The notes beneath the pieces are model-generated. The model saw only the letters and a program-made list of their open reading frames with translations. It searched no databases and was not told where the DNA came from. Positions 6,836 through 15,562 of a stretch of 64,000 nucleotides of DNA are shown piece by piece; positions within the stretch are counted from its first letter, which is position 1; each line of letters begins with the position of its first letter. Source of the DNA: DATHXC01 sp035459965 (GTDB taxonomy: Bacteria > Pseudomonadota > Gammaproteobacteria > Burkholderiales > Methylophilaceae); NCBI GenBank assembly GCA_035459965.1, contig DATHXC010000004.1, positions 558,001-622,000 of the forward strand, given 5' to 3'. A program made the translations under genes and the position numbers.

Positions 6836-9800
6836 TTAAAACTGCTCCCAATCACCTTGGTCATTAGTCCCTGTCATCACATGACCAGACTTAGACTTAC
6901 CTTTGTTTGCTAGGCTTAGCATCGGCTTTTTGCCTGATACCGAAGCAAGTTGAGGCCTTCTACCCTGCGTAGTTTCATCTACCTTAAATACACTCACGGC
7001 TGCATTTAGCTCTTCCACTTGATCCATCAGGGACTCGGCGGCGGCGGCGGCTTGCTCAACCAGTGCCGCATTTTGCTGGGTCACTTCGTCCATCTGTGTA
7101 ATGGCAGAATTTACCTGATCAATCCCAGAGCTTTGCTCAACTGAAGCGGCAGCAATTTCGGCAATAATGTCGCTCACTCGTTTGACCGAGTTCACAACTT
7201 CATCCATAGTCTTACCAGCATTTTCTACCAGCGTAGTGCCCGCTGTAGTTTTATCGACAGAGTCATTAATCAACTCCTTGATTTCTTTTGCGGCAGAAGC
7301 TGAACGTTGCGCTAAGTTTCTAACCTCACCGGCCACCACTGCAAAACCTCGACCTTGCTCACCAGCGCGTGCTGCTTCGACAGCTGCATTAAGCGCCAGA
7401 ATATTGGTTTGGAAGGCAATCCCGTCTATAACCGAGATAATCTCCTCAATCTTGTGCGCGCTGTCACTGATGGCTGTCATGGTGGCCACAACTTCTGCAA
7501 CCACTTCACCACCCTTTATCGCGATGCCAGAGGCGGACATTGCCAATTGACTGGCTTGCTTGGCATTATCAGCGTTCTGTTTAACGGTGGAGGCAAGCTC
7601 CTCCATACTGGAAGCAGTCTCCTCCAGTGAGGAGGCCTGTTCTTCAGTACGTTGAGATAAGTCGGTGTTGCCTTGAGCAATTTCTTTTGCTGCGGTGTTA
7701 ATGGTTTCAGCAGATTGTTTAACTACGATGATAGGTTTAACAATGGTTTCCAGCGTTGCATTCACGCCTTCAACAATTTTGCGGAATTCACCATGATGCA
7801 GTTCACTGTTTGCGCGCACTGTTACGCGACCTTCAGTAGCTGCATCTGCCAGCATCAAAGCATCGCTTACCAACCGATTTACTGCATCTATACAGGTATT
7901 CAGGTTGTTCTTGATGATGTTGAATTCACCCATATAGTCATCGGTAATTTTGGCGGGAATGTTACCTTTGGAAATATCATCTACATACTGTGCGGCTACA
8001 TTCAGGGGGCCGATTACAGAGTCAAGCGTACCGTTTACACCCTCAATAATTTTGCGATAATCCCCCTGGTGTTTACTTGCATCAGCACGCGATGTTAGCG
8101 TGCCTACATTAGCCGCCTGAGACAGCATATTGGCATCTGCCACAAGCGCATTCACGGCATCAATACAGGCATTGAGGTTGGTTTTGATAGTGTTGAAATC
8201 GCCGTTGTAGCTATCGGTAATCTTGGCGGGGATTGCGCCTCGGGATATGTCATCTACATATTTTGCGGCCACATTTAACGGGTTGATAACCGCATCAAGG
8301 CAATTGTTAACGCCTTCAACAACTTTGCGGAAATCTCCTTGATACTTGCTGGCATCAGCTCGCACGGCAAGGCGACCCTCAACTGCTGCTTTTTCCAGGC
8401 TCTTGGCTTCAGCCACCATGTTGCTGACTGCATCTATACAGGTATTCAGGTTGTTCTTGATGTCATTGAAATCGCCGTTATAGCTATCGGTGATTTTGGT
8501 CGGGAGATCGCCTTTGGATATGCGATCCACATAGTTTGCAGCAACATTCAATGGCCCAACTACCGCATCCAGTGTCGAGTTGACACCTTCAATCACTTTA
8601 CGAAAATCGCCTTCATGCTTGCTCGTATCCGCACGGGTTGCCAGCTGGCCTGCCACTGCTGCTTGTGAAAGTGAGGCTGCGTCACTCACCAACAATTTGA
8701 TAGAGTTGGTCATGCTTTGCATGGCCGACATCAATTGACCAGTCTCATCTTTTGAGGTGACTTCGATGCTACCGCTCATATCCCCTTTGGACAGGTTGTC
8801 AGCCACCTGTGCCGCCTGGCGTATGGGTTTTGCAATGGTGCCTGCTGCAAACCACAGAAACAGGATGCCGCCGCCGGCGACCACAATCCCGGCCAGCAAT
8901 TGCCATATAGCGCTCTGAGTAGCACGTTTGGATAGATCCTGATCCAGCGCATGCGCTTCAGCCAATACAACCGCAGTGGGCACTTTGATCATGACCGCCC
9001 AGGGCTTGCCTGTGCGGCCCAGGGTGATAGTGCCAAGCGCCACCATGTCTCCCGATTTCTCATTCACTGTAACATCCGCCCGGCCAGCCTGAATTTCAGC
9101 CACCTGCTTATCTGCATCGTCTCCAACAATAGCCTTGAATGACTGACCGATCAGTTTCGGGTTCGTGCTATCTGCCACTACCAGCCCCATATTGCTGACA
9201 ATGGCAACCTCGCCCTTACCACCGAACAGATTCTTGTTGGCTTCTTCAGCCATTTTCTGCACAAAGTCCAGATTATAGTCAGTCCCTGCTACCCCATAGA
9301 ATTTTCCATTATGGGTGATCGGTACGGATAAGGTAGTCAGCCATACCGGAGTGCCTTGAACAATATAAGGAAACGGATCAAGCACGCTTTCTTTATTGGT
9401 ATCGTGTGGGCCTATATACCAGCCGCCTTTCATCACGCCATTGGGGTGGCGATCCTGGGTGTCGTACTCCACCAAAGGCTGCACTGCGATTTTGCCCTGG
9501 GCATCGCGATTCCAATACGGGGTGAATCTACCCGTAATACTGTTATTGCCGTTTCTTCCTGTACGGAAATTGTCATCCCGGCCATCTAATGCATTGGGCT
9601 CCCAGCAGGAGTAGGTGCCATTCAACTCGGGGTTATTTTTTAATACATTCAGCAGAATGGAGTTGATTTGATCTCGCCCCAGCTGAACGCTACTGCTACC
9701 GTCTTTGCTTAAAACAAAGGTATGCGCCATAGTACGCGCCGCATCAAGTGCCACATCAAATTTGGCCTGGATCTTACCCGCCTCTGAGCCTGCAAGGTTT

Positions 9801-9976
9801 TTAAGATTTTCGCGTGTTCCTTGATCTACCAAGCCTGATACACGCTCAGAGACCACCTCTTGATTATTTTTAGCGGAGAAAAATGAAAAGCCTACAAGTA
9901 GCGCCCCACTAATTAGCAGAGCAACACCAGCAACACTGGCGATTTTCATTTGAATGGAATTAAAGTTGAAATTCAT
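6836..9976 (-). CDS. Methyl-accepting chemotaxis protein with dCache sensor and poly-HAMP array
   Basis: 1046-aa chemoreceptor. The ATG at 9976 has a strong GAGG Shine-Dalgarno and gives a normal N-terminal membrane helix; a longer frame to 10054 lacks support. Order: helix about 10-35, large periplasmic Cache domain (about 40-350), second helix (about 360-380), canonical HAMP, then three complete and one partial copy of a roughly 91-residue HAMP-like repeat (about 432-750), then the MCP signalling domain with the hairpin tip IDGIAFQTNILALNAAVEAA. The C-terminus ends DWEQF, matching the aromatic-x-x-aromatic pentapeptide that tethers CheR/CheB in high-abundance receptors such as Tsr (NWETF). 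The Cache form suggests a small-molecule ligand; which one is unknown. Confidence 0.95.
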   Translation of the reverse strand: MNFNFNSIQMKIASVAGVALLISGALLVGFSFFSAKNNQEVVSERVSGLVDQGTRENLKNLAGSEAGKIQAKFDVALDAARTMAHTFVLSKDGSSSVQLGRDQINSILLNVLKNNPELNGTYSCWEPNALDGRDDNFRTGRNGNNSITGRFTPYWNRDAQGKIAVQPLVEYDTQDRHPNGVMKGGWYIGPHDTNKESVLDPFPYIVQGTPVWLTTLSVPITHNGKFYGVAGTDYNLDFVQKMAEEANKNLFGGKGEVAIVSNMGLVVADSTNPKLIGQSFKAIVGDDADKQVAEIQAGRADVTVNEKSGDMVALGTITLGRTGKPWAVMIKVPTAVVLAEAHALDQDLSKRATQSAIWQLLAGIVVAGGGILFLWFAAGTIAKPIRQAAQVADNLSKGDMSGSIEVTSKDETGQLMSAMQSMTNSIKLLVSDAASLSQAAVAGQLATRADTSKHEGDFRKVIEGVNSTLDAVVGPLNVAANYVDRISKGDLPTKITDSYNGDFNDIKNNLNTCIDAVSNMVAEAKSLEKAAVEGRLAVRADASKYQGDFRKVVEGVNNCLDAVINPLNVAAKYVDDISRGAIPAKITDSYNGDFNTIKTNLNACIDAVNALVADANMLSQAANVGTLTSRADASKHQGDYRKIIEGVNGTLDSVIGPLNVAAQYVDDISKGNIPAKITDDYMGEFNIIKNNLNTCIDAVNRLVSDALMLADAATEGRVTVRANSELHHGEFRKIVEGVNATLETIVKPIIVVKQSAETINTAAKEIAQGNTDLSQRTEEQASSLEETASSMEELASTVKQNADNAKQASQLAMSASGIAIKGGEVVAEVVATMTAISDSAHKIEEIISVIDGIAFQTNILALNAAVEAARAGEQGRGFAVVAGEVRNLAQRSASAAKEIKELINDSVDKTTAGTTLVENAGKTMDEVVNSVKRVSDIIAEIAAASVEQSSGIDQVNSAITQMDEVTQQNAALVEQAAAAAESLMDQVEELNAAVSVFKVDETTQGRRPQLASVSGKKPMLSLANKGKSKSGHVMTGTNDQGDWEQF
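7730..8683 (-). repeat. Tandem 3.5-copy repeat encoding the poly-HAMP array
   Basis: About 273-bp in-frame units encoding near-identical HAMP-like modules. Each carries a GDFRKxxEGVN segment and an SYNGDFNxIKxNLNxCIDAV-type segment; the last unit keeps only the first half before running into the signalling domain. The DNA identity between units makes this stretch prone to recombination and copy-number change. Confidence 0.85.
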
Positions 9977-10033
9977 TTGATACCTCTTTTCTAAACCAAC
10001 TATTGGAAATTGCTTGCTATTACACCTTTTGAG

Positions 10034-10060
10034 GTATCGCAACACGCGTGCCACGGTTTA
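10034..10060 (-). promoter_or_regulatory. Sigma-28 (FliA)-like promoter for the chemoreceptor
   Basis: On the leftward strand TAAACCGT is followed, after exactly 11 nt, by TGCGATAC. The FliA consensus is TAAAGTTT-N11-GCCGATAA, so the TAAA and CGATA cores and the spacing match. It would start transcription about 50 nt before the chemoreceptor ATG, as expected for a flagellar/chemotaxis-regulon gene. Confidence 0.5.
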
Positions 10061-10502
10061 ACTTGTTGCTATGGGGATAAATAATTTAATTTAATCAATT
10101 TGTTATGTTGTTATCTGCATATGGTCGCGACATCACTGTCCCCATTTTCTTCTTTTCCCAACCTGCACACTTGTTCAGTATCGGTACAGGTGTCTTGCGT
10201 AAAATGCGATCTTTAAATTTAGCCTGCCAAGCTATATAAACTAATGGACTAAATGTGAAGCGTTAAGAAAAATGAAAATTTAATCTCGCTTCTAGATTCA
10301 TGCTACGCGGCGATTTCATCGATTACTTTGACTTGGATCAAACAAGCATCAGTAAAGTCGAGCGGCGGATTTTAAGTGGGGTGGCCCTAAATATAGTCAA
10401 AGAAACAAATTTCTCAGCACCTCTAACAGGCGAAAATTTTGACTTCTCAGGGAAGGGGAGTGGAAGGCCTGGCTTGGGACCTGATTGTGGCGACAGAAAT
10501 TT
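10061..10502. other. Intergenic stretch without a convincing gene
   Basis: AT-rich spacer between the chemoreceptor promoter and the dnaJ terminator. A 76-codon open frame at 10300-10530 (+) runs into the terminator stem, lacks a ribosome-binding site and resembles nothing I know, so it is not called. I see no tRNA or riboswitch here. Confidence 0.5.
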
Positions 10503-10528
10503 AAAAAGCCTGCAATTGCAGGCTTTTT
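10503..10528. terminator. Bidirectional intrinsic terminator after dnaJ
   Basis: Perfect self-complementary run: AAAAAGCCTGC paired with GCAGGCTTTTT around a short AATT centre. It has an A-run on one side and a T-run on the other, so it can terminate on both strands. It lies 22 bp past the dnaJ stop. Confidence 0.85.
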
Positions 10529-10549
10529 AAATACATTCATAGTTAAGCG

Positions 10550-11674
10550 TTACTCAAAAAAATCTTTTACTTTATCTAGCCAACTCTTGGCTCTCGGACT
10601 GTGTTTGTCTGAGTCTTGCAGATTGATAGTTTCCAGCTCACGCAGCAACTCACGTTGGCGTTCAGTCAGCTTGACTGGCGTTTCTACCACTACATGACAC
10701 ATCAGGTCGCCATTTTCGTTGCTGCGTAAGGGTTTGATGCCTTTGCCACGCAAGCGGAAGGTGGCGCCAGTTTGTGTTTCAGCAGGAATCTTCATCTTGG
10801 CATGGCCATCCAGCGTAGGGATCTCGATTTCTCCACCCAATGCTGCAGTAGTAAAACTGATCGGCATCTCGCAATGCAGATTGCCACCATCGCGCTGGAA
10901 AATATTGTGTGCTTTAAGATGCACCACTACGTATAAATCGCCTGGTGGGCCGCCATTGACGCCTGCTTCGCCTTCCCCAGTGAGACGAATACGATCCCCT
11001 TCGTCCACGCCAGCTGGGATTTTGACAGAGAGTGTTTTGTGTTGCTTGACGCGACCAGCACCCTGGCAAGTTACGCAAGGTTCTTTGACCATCTTGCCGC
11101 TGCCATGGCACTTTGGGCAGGTCTGCTGTACTGAGAAGAAGCCTTGCTGCATGCGCACCTGGCCGTGCCCGCCGCAGGTGGTGCAAGTGACAGGCTGAGT
11201 GCCCGGTTTGGCGCCAGAGCCATGGCAGGTATCGCATTCCGCCATCACCGGAATACGGATCTTGGTCTCGGTGCCGCGTGCGGCATCCTCTAACGAGATT
11301 TCCATGTTGTAGCGCAGGTCAGCGCCACGATAGACATTGGTGCGGCGTCCACCGCCCGCTGCACCACCGAATATATCGCCAAAGATATCGCCGAAAGCAT
11401 CGGAGAAATTACCAAAACCCTGGCCGCCTGGCCCAGGGCCGGAACTAGGGTCTACGCCAGCATGACCATACTGGTCGTAGGCCCCGCGTTTCTGGTCATC
11501 CGAAAGCATCTCATAGGCTTCTTTTGCTTCCTTGAAGCTTTCTTCGGCTTTGGGATTATCCGGATTGCGGTCCGGATGGTGCTTCATCGCCAGCTTGCGA
11601 TAAGCCTTCTTGATTTCATCCTCAGATGCATCACGATTAATGCCGAGGACTTCGTAGTAGTCACGTTTTGCCAT
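10550..11674 (-). CDS. dnaJ: Chaperone DnaJ (Hsp40)
   Basis: 374-aa class I J-protein that delivers unfolded clients to DnaK and stimulates its ATPase. J-domain at residues 1-70 with the HPD tripeptide (MKHHPDRNP), a Gly/Phe-rich linker (about 75-115), four CxxCxGxG-type zinc repeats (about 140-215: CDTCHGSG, CTTCGGHG, CPKCHGSG, CVTCQGAG), then the beta-sandwich substrate domains. All features of full-length DnaJ are present. It is last in grpE-dnaK-dnaJ. A hairpin separates it from dnaK and I see no sigma-32 site directly upstream, so it probably depends on partial read-through from dnaK. Confidence 0.98.
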   Translation of the reverse strand: MAKRDYYEVLGINRDASEDEIKKAYRKLAMKHHPDRNPDNPKAEESFKEAKEAYEMLSDDQKRGAYDQYGHAGVDPSSGPGPGGQGFGNFSDAFGDIFGDIFGGAAGGGRRTNVYRGADLRYNMEISLEDAARGTETKIRIPVMAECDTCHGSGAKPGTQPVTCTTCGGHGQVRMQQGFFSVQQTCPKCHGSGKMVKEPCVTCQGAGRVKQHKTLSVKIPAGVDEGDRIRLTGEGEAGVNGGPPGDLYVVVHLKAHNIFQRDGGNLHCEMPISFTTAALGGEIEIPTLDGHAKMKIPAETQTGATFRLRGKGIKPLRSNENGDLMCHVVVETPVKLTERQRELLRELETINLQDSDKHSPRAKSWLDKVKDFFE

Positions 11675-11714
11675 GTATCACTGCCAGTTAATAATGTTAA
11701 GTGCCATATGCAAC

Positions 11715-11750
11715 AAAACACACTGGCCTGAAATAGCACCAGTGTGTTTT
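11715..11750. terminator. Hairpin in the dnaK-dnaJ spacer (partial terminator/attenuator)
   Basis: 12-bp perfect inverted repeat AAAACACACTGG / CCAGTGTGTTTT with a 12-nt loop, between the dnaK stop and the dnaJ start. The leftward transcript has a short U-run (UUUUGUUG), so it may attenuate transcription and keep DnaJ below DnaK levels; the + strand has the longer T-run. Confidence 0.6.
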
Positions 11751-11765
11751 TTATTGCGTATTGAG

Positions 11766-13697
11766 TTATTTCTTTTCGTCTTTAACTTCTTCAAACTCCG
11801 CATCGACAATTTCTGCATCCACTGTCTTCTCGGTTGGCTCTTTATCTGGGCTGGCTTGAGTTGTGTTGTTCTCAGCCTGTTGCTCTGCATAAACCTTTTC
11901 ACCGAGCTTTTGTGATGCTTCCATCAGGGCATTGCTCTTGGCTTCGATCGTGTCCTTGTCATCAGTCTTGATGGCTTCTTCAGCTTCCTGTATGGCAGTT
12001 TCGATCTTTTCCTTTTCGCCAGCCTCAAGTTTATCACCATGCTCAGCCAATGACTTCTTCACGCTGTGGATCATGCCGTCAGCCGCATTGCGGGCATCGA
12101 CCAGTTCACGCAGCTTGCGGTCTTCGTCGGCGTGAGAAGCTGCATCTTCTTCCATGCGCTTGATCTCTTCTTCACTCAAGCCGGAATTAGCCTTGATGGT
12201 AATCTTGTTTTCTTTGCCGGTGGCCTTGTCTTTTGCAGACACATGCAGGATACCGTTGGCATCAATGTCAAAAGTCACTTCGATCTGTGGCATTCCACGT
12301 GGTGCAGGTGGGATGTCGCTCAGGTTGAACTGGCCCAGGCTCTTGTTGCCGGATGCCATTTCACGCTCACCTTGCAGCACTTGAATAGTCACTGCATTCT
12401 GGTTGTCGTCAGCGGTGGAGAACACTTGTGATGCCTTGGTAGGAATCGTTGTATTCTTCTTGATGAGCTTGGTCATCACGCCGCCCAAGGTTTCAATACC
12501 CAGAGACAATGGGCTAACGTCCAGCAACAGTACGTCCTTCACATCACCTTGCAATACGCCACCTTGAATCGCAGCACCAACTGCTACTGCTTCATCAGGG
12601 TTCACGTCCTTGCGTGGCTCCTTGCCGAAGATTTCCTTAACCTTTTCCTGCACCTTAGGCATACGACTTTGACCACCAACCAGGATCACATCGCCGATGT
12701 CTTCAATCTTGACGCCAGCATCTTTCAACGCGGTACGGCATGGGGCAATGGTGCGCTCGATCAGGTCTTCTACCAATGATTCGAACTTGGTACGGGTAAT
12801 CTTCACGACCAAGTGCTTAGGACCTGTTGCATCAGCTGTGATGTAAGGCAGGTTCACTTCAGTCTGTTGTGCTGAAGACAGCTCGATCTTGGCTTTTTCT
12901 GCGGCTTCTTTCAGGCGTTGCTTGGCCAGCAGGTCATTGCGCAAGTCCAGGCCGTTTTCTTTCTTGAATTCGTCAGCCAGGAAATCGATCATGCGGTTAT
13001 CAAAGTCTTCACCACCGAGGAAGGTGTCACCGTTGGTGGACAGCACTTCAAACTGGTGTTCGCCATCGATCTCAGAAATTTCAATAATGGAAACGTCGAA
13101 CGTACCGCCGCCCAAGTCATACACAGCGATCTTGCGGTCGCCTTCCTGCTTGTCGAGGCCGAATGCCAGTGCAGCAGCAGTCGGCTCGTTGATGATGCGC
13201 TTTACGTCCAGACCAGCGATACGGCCAGCATCCTTGGTTGCCTGGCGCTGGCTGTCGTTAAAGTACGCTGGTACTGTGATCACGGCTTCCGTCACTTCTT
13301 CACCAAGGTAATCCTCAGCGGTCTTCTTCATTTTGCGCAATACTTCTGCAGAAATTTGCGGTGGTGCCATTTTTTCGCCACGCACTTCTACCCATGCATC
13401 GCCATTATCGGCTTTCGCAATGGTGTAAGGCATCAGGCCAATATCCTTCTGCACTTCTTTTTCGTCAAAACGACGGCCAATCAGGCGCTTAACTGCGTAC
13501 AGTGTATTTTTTGGGTTGGTCACAGCCTGGCGTTTAGCCGGTGCGCCAGCCAGGATTTCGCCATCATCCTGATAAGCAATGATGGATGGCGTAGTGCGCG
13601 TACCTTCTGCGTTTTCAATCACGCGTGGCTTGCCGCCTTCCATTACTGCAACACATGAGTTTGTGGTGCCCAAGTCAATACCAATGATTTTTCCCAT
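11766..13697 (-). CDS. dnaK: Chaperone DnaK (Hsp70)
   Basis: 643-aa Hsp70. The N-terminal ATPase begins MGKIIGIDLGTTNSCVAVMEG and has the phosphate-2 loop (AVYDLGGGTFDVSI) and the adenosine motif (ILVGGQSRMPKVQ). The conserved linker DVLLLDVSPLSLGIETLGG leads into the substrate-binding domain and helical lid; the C-terminus ends in an acidic tail (EEVKDEKK). It acts in the cytoplasm with DnaJ and GrpE. The Shine-Dalgarno AAGGA is 8 nt before the ATG, and a sigma-32 promoter lies about 60 bp upstream. An antisense open frame of 246 codons within it is a shadow. Confidence 0.99.
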   Translation of the reverse strand: MGKIIGIDLGTTNSCVAVMEGGKPRVIENAEGTRTTPSIIAYQDDGEILAGAPAKRQAVTNPKNTLYAVKRLIGRRFDEKEVQKDIGLMPYTIAKADNGDAWVEVRGEKMAPPQISAEVLRKMKKTAEDYLGEEVTEAVITVPAYFNDSQRQATKDAGRIAGLDVKRIINEPTAAALAFGLDKQEGDRKIAVYDLGGGTFDVSIIEISEIDGEHQFEVLSTNGDTFLGGEDFDNRMIDFLADEFKKENGLDLRNDLLAKQRLKEAAEKAKIELSSAQQTEVNLPYITADATGPKHLVVKITRTKFESLVEDLIERTIAPCRTALKDAGVKIEDIGDVILVGGQSRMPKVQEKVKEIFGKEPRKDVNPDEAVAVGAAIQGGVLQGDVKDVLLLDVSPLSLGIETLGGVMTKLIKKNTTIPTKASQVFSTADDNQNAVTIQVLQGEREMASGNKSLGQFNLSDIPPAPRGMPQIEVTFDIDANGILHVSAKDKATGKENKITIKANSGLSEEEIKRMEEDAASHADEDRKLRELVDARNAADGMIHSVKKSLAEHGDKLEAGEKEKIETAIQEAEEAIKTDDKDTIEAKSNALMEASQKLGEKVYAEQQAENNTTQASPDKEPTEKTVDAEIVDAEFEEVKDEKK

Positions 13698-13765
13698 AAT
13701 GATTTCCTTTGTAATTCTTAGCTAATGTTGTTTGTTAAATCGAAGTTTGTAATACCGATGTTCTA

Positions 13766-13794
13766 AAAGTGGGGACTTATTTTTTTGTTTCAAG
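13766..13794 (-). promoter_or_regulatory. Sigma-32 (heat-shock) promoter of dnaK
   Basis: Leftward strand: TTGAAA, 13 nt, then CCCCACTTT, against the RpoH consensus CTTGAAA-N(11-16)-CCCCATnT. It sits in the grpE-dnaK spacer and also forms an imperfect hairpin, but position and sequence favour a promoter over a grpE terminator. Confidence 0.75.
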
Positions 13795-13831
13795 TCCCAC
13801 TCTTAAATTTAGTGGGTGAGTTCACTATAGC

Positions 13832-14350
13832 TTAGCCTTTTGCCTTGACTACCATCACTAGGGCTGGCCTGAGCACACGCTCATTCAGGGTGTAGCCTTT
13901 TTGCAGCACGCTCAATACAGAATTAGGCTCGGCATCTGCTTCAATGGCGCTGATGGCCTGATGCTTATTGGGGTCGAATTTCTCGCCTATCGGGTTGATT
14001 TCCGCGATATTGAATTTCTCGAATACTGCACCCAGCTGTTTGGCTGTGAGCTCAACCCCGTTCTTGTAGCTTTCCAGTGTGGCTGTGTCTACGTTCAGCG
14101 CAGCTTCCAGGCTATCCTTGACTGCCAGCAACTCATTAGAGAATTTCTCCAGCGCATACTTGCGGGCTTTATCAATATCGTCTGATGCGCGGCGGCGAAT
14201 GTTTTCGCCTTCAGCCTTAACATAGAGCACTGCTGCCTGTTGTTCGGCAAGCTGCGCTTCCAGTTCTGCGATTCTGTCTTCAGCCGATATTGTTGTTTCA
14301 GTCGGCTCAATCTCTGGTTGCAGCTCAGGGTTCTGATCTTCTTGTTGCAT
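13832..14350 (-). CDS. grpE: GrpE, nucleotide exchange factor for DnaK
   Basis: 172-aa cytoplasmic dimer-forming factor releasing ADP from DnaK. It has an acidic, disordered N-terminus, a long coiled coil (about 28-90, with LYVKAEGENIRRRASDDIDK) and the C-terminal beta domain (FDPNKHQAI ... VLQKGYTLNERVLRPALVMV), as in the family. A TTG five codons upstream is possible, but the ATG at 14350 has GAGG at the right distance. It is first of the leftward chaperone cluster and has its own sigma-32 promoter. Confidence 0.97.
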   Translation of the reverse strand: MQQEDQNPELQPEIEPTETTISAEDRIAELEAQLAEQQAAVLYVKAEGENIRRRASDDIDKARKYALEKFSNELLAVKDSLEAALNVDTATLESYKNGVELTAKQLGAVFEKFNIAEINPIGEKFDPNKHQAISAIEADAEPNSVLSVLQKGYTLNERVLRPALVMVVKAKG

Positions 14351-14431
14351 GCGAATTTCCCTCAATGATTATTTATAGCGTGATTCGTTGTTTGCCAGGT
14401 ATAAGTTGACCGTTTACAAACATATAGAAAA

Positions 14432-14460
14432 CTAATGGGGATGACTTTTGTCATTTCAAC
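14432..14460 (-). promoter_or_regulatory. Sigma-32 (heat-shock) promoter of grpE
   Basis: Leftward strand: TTGAAA, 13 nt, then CCCCATTAG, a near-consensus RpoH promoter with the same spacing as the dnaK one, about 80 bp before the grpE ATG. It lies inside a longer imperfect inverted repeat (AATGGGG ... CCCCATT, with ATGAC/GTCAT inside). Confidence 0.8.
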
Positions 14461-14533
14461 CCCATTGGGTAGAAAATTTGATGCGCTATTTAAATAGATG
14501 CGCCATCCCAGATGCACCAGATAATAAAAGCAA

Positions 14534-15520
14534 TCAGGAAATGATAGGGGTCAATACGGCGATGACTTCCTGAGGGGAGGTCGATATCGACTTGCCACCA
14601 AGGTTGATAGCAACGGTGTTTTCGCCAGGATAAATCCCGGTCAGGCTGGGGTCGGTATCTGTATAAATAGCGATAGTGGGGCGCTTAAGTGCGACAGCCA
14701 GATGTGCCAGCCCGGTATCAACGCCCACGGCAGCTTTTGCCCTGGCAATAATGGCCGAGAGTCTCGCCAACCCCAGCTTGGGCAATATCATGGCTTTAGG
14801 TACCTTTTGCGCGATGGCTTTAGCGCGATCAAGCTCTGCTTCTGTAGCCCAGGGTAGCAGCAATGTAAGCTCCTGCTGCGACAAGTATTGACCCAGCGTC
14901 ACCCAGTGTGCGATTGGCCATAGCTTGGAATCTCGGCTGGTGGCATGCAGCCCCATGACATAATCCTGTGGCAATGTCATATTGGTTTGTGTGCTGGCCG
15001 CGAGCTCAGCTGCAGGCAGGCCATAGTCAGGCAGATTGGTTGGTACAGGGTAAGCCAGCGCCAGGGCTGCAAGCTCACGATTCCTGCTTACCGCATGCTG
15101 GTTGCGGGCGCTGTCGTGCTGGTGCTGATAAAAGCGCGCCGCAAGAGGTTCGCGTGCTGATTGCTTGTTCTGCCCATGACGACTGCCTTTGGCAAGTTTG
15201 CTGATGATGGCGCTCTTGATCAAACCCTGTGTATCCAGGATGAAGTCGTAGCTTTGCACCCCTAATTGCGATTTGAAAGCCTTCATTTCCTGCCAGGTAG
15301 CCTTGGCTAACAAATGCCTGCGCCAACGTCTAATCGCCACTGGAATCACTAGGTTAACATCAGGGTGCAACGCGGGAATATCGCTGAAATTTTCTTCAAC
15401 CACCCAGTCAAAAATAGCCTTTGGATGATGGGCGCGGATGTCGGCAATCACTGGCAGATTGTGGATAACATCGCCCATGGACGAGGTTTTTACGAGAAGG
15501 ATACGAGGCATATCCTTCAT
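14534..15520 (-). CDS. waaC: Lipopolysaccharide heptosyltransferase I
   Basis: GT9-family enzyme of about 328 aa adding the first L-glycero-D-manno-heptose to Kdo of the inner core, at the cytoplasmic face of the inner membrane. The N-terminus ILLVKTSSMGDVIHNLPV is the WaaC signature, and the C-terminal half has the nucleotide-sugar segment VGVDTGLAHLAVALKRPTIAIYTDTDP. The start is ambiguous: TTG 15532, ATG 15520 and ATG 15511 are all in frame, none with a textbook ribosome-binding site. It is divergent from waaG with only about 40 bp between, so its promoter must overlap coding DNA. WaaF, which adds the second heptose, is at 30.7 kb. Confidence 0.93.
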   Translation of the reverse strand: MKDMPRILLVKTSSMGDVIHNLPVIADIRAHHPKAIFDWVVEENFSDIPALHPDVNLVIPVAIRRWRRHLLAKATWQEMKAFKSQLGVQSYDFILDTQGLIKSAIISKLAKGSRHGQNKQSAREPLAARFYQHQHDSARNQHAVSRNRELAALALAYPVPTNLPDYGLPAAELAASTQTNMTLPQDYVMGLHATSRDSKLWPIAHWVTLGQYLSQQELTLLLPWATEAELDRAKAIAQKVPKAMILPKLGLARLSAIIARAKAAVGVDTGLAHLAVALKRPTIAIYTDTDPSLTGIYPGENTVAINLGGKSISTSPQEVIAVLTPIIS

Positions 15521-15562
15521 TTTCGCATACAATTGATACTTTACTTAATCGCCGATGCCCCG

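Noticed and set aside
7730..8683. Regular repeats suggesting a CRISPR or repeat array
   Set aside because: The units are about 273 bp, in frame, and encode HAMP-like modules; there are no short repeats with unique spacers.
10300..10530. 76-codon open frame (+) in the chemoreceptor-dnaJ spacer
   Set aside because: No ribosome site or recognisable protein, and its end lies inside the dnaJ terminator stem.
12918..13658. 246-codon open frame antisense to dnaK
   Set aside because: A shadow produced by dnaK codon usage; the sense product is unmistakable and the antisense peptide has no coherent domain.
13766..13802. Imperfect hairpin after grpE as a terminator
   Set aside because: The same bases make a much better sigma-32 promoter at proper spacing and distance from dnaK.
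15365..15562. Longer start of the waaG-like gene
   Set aside because: It would overlap waaC by more than 150 bp and add residues unlike the family; the WaaG N-terminus begins at TTG 15563.
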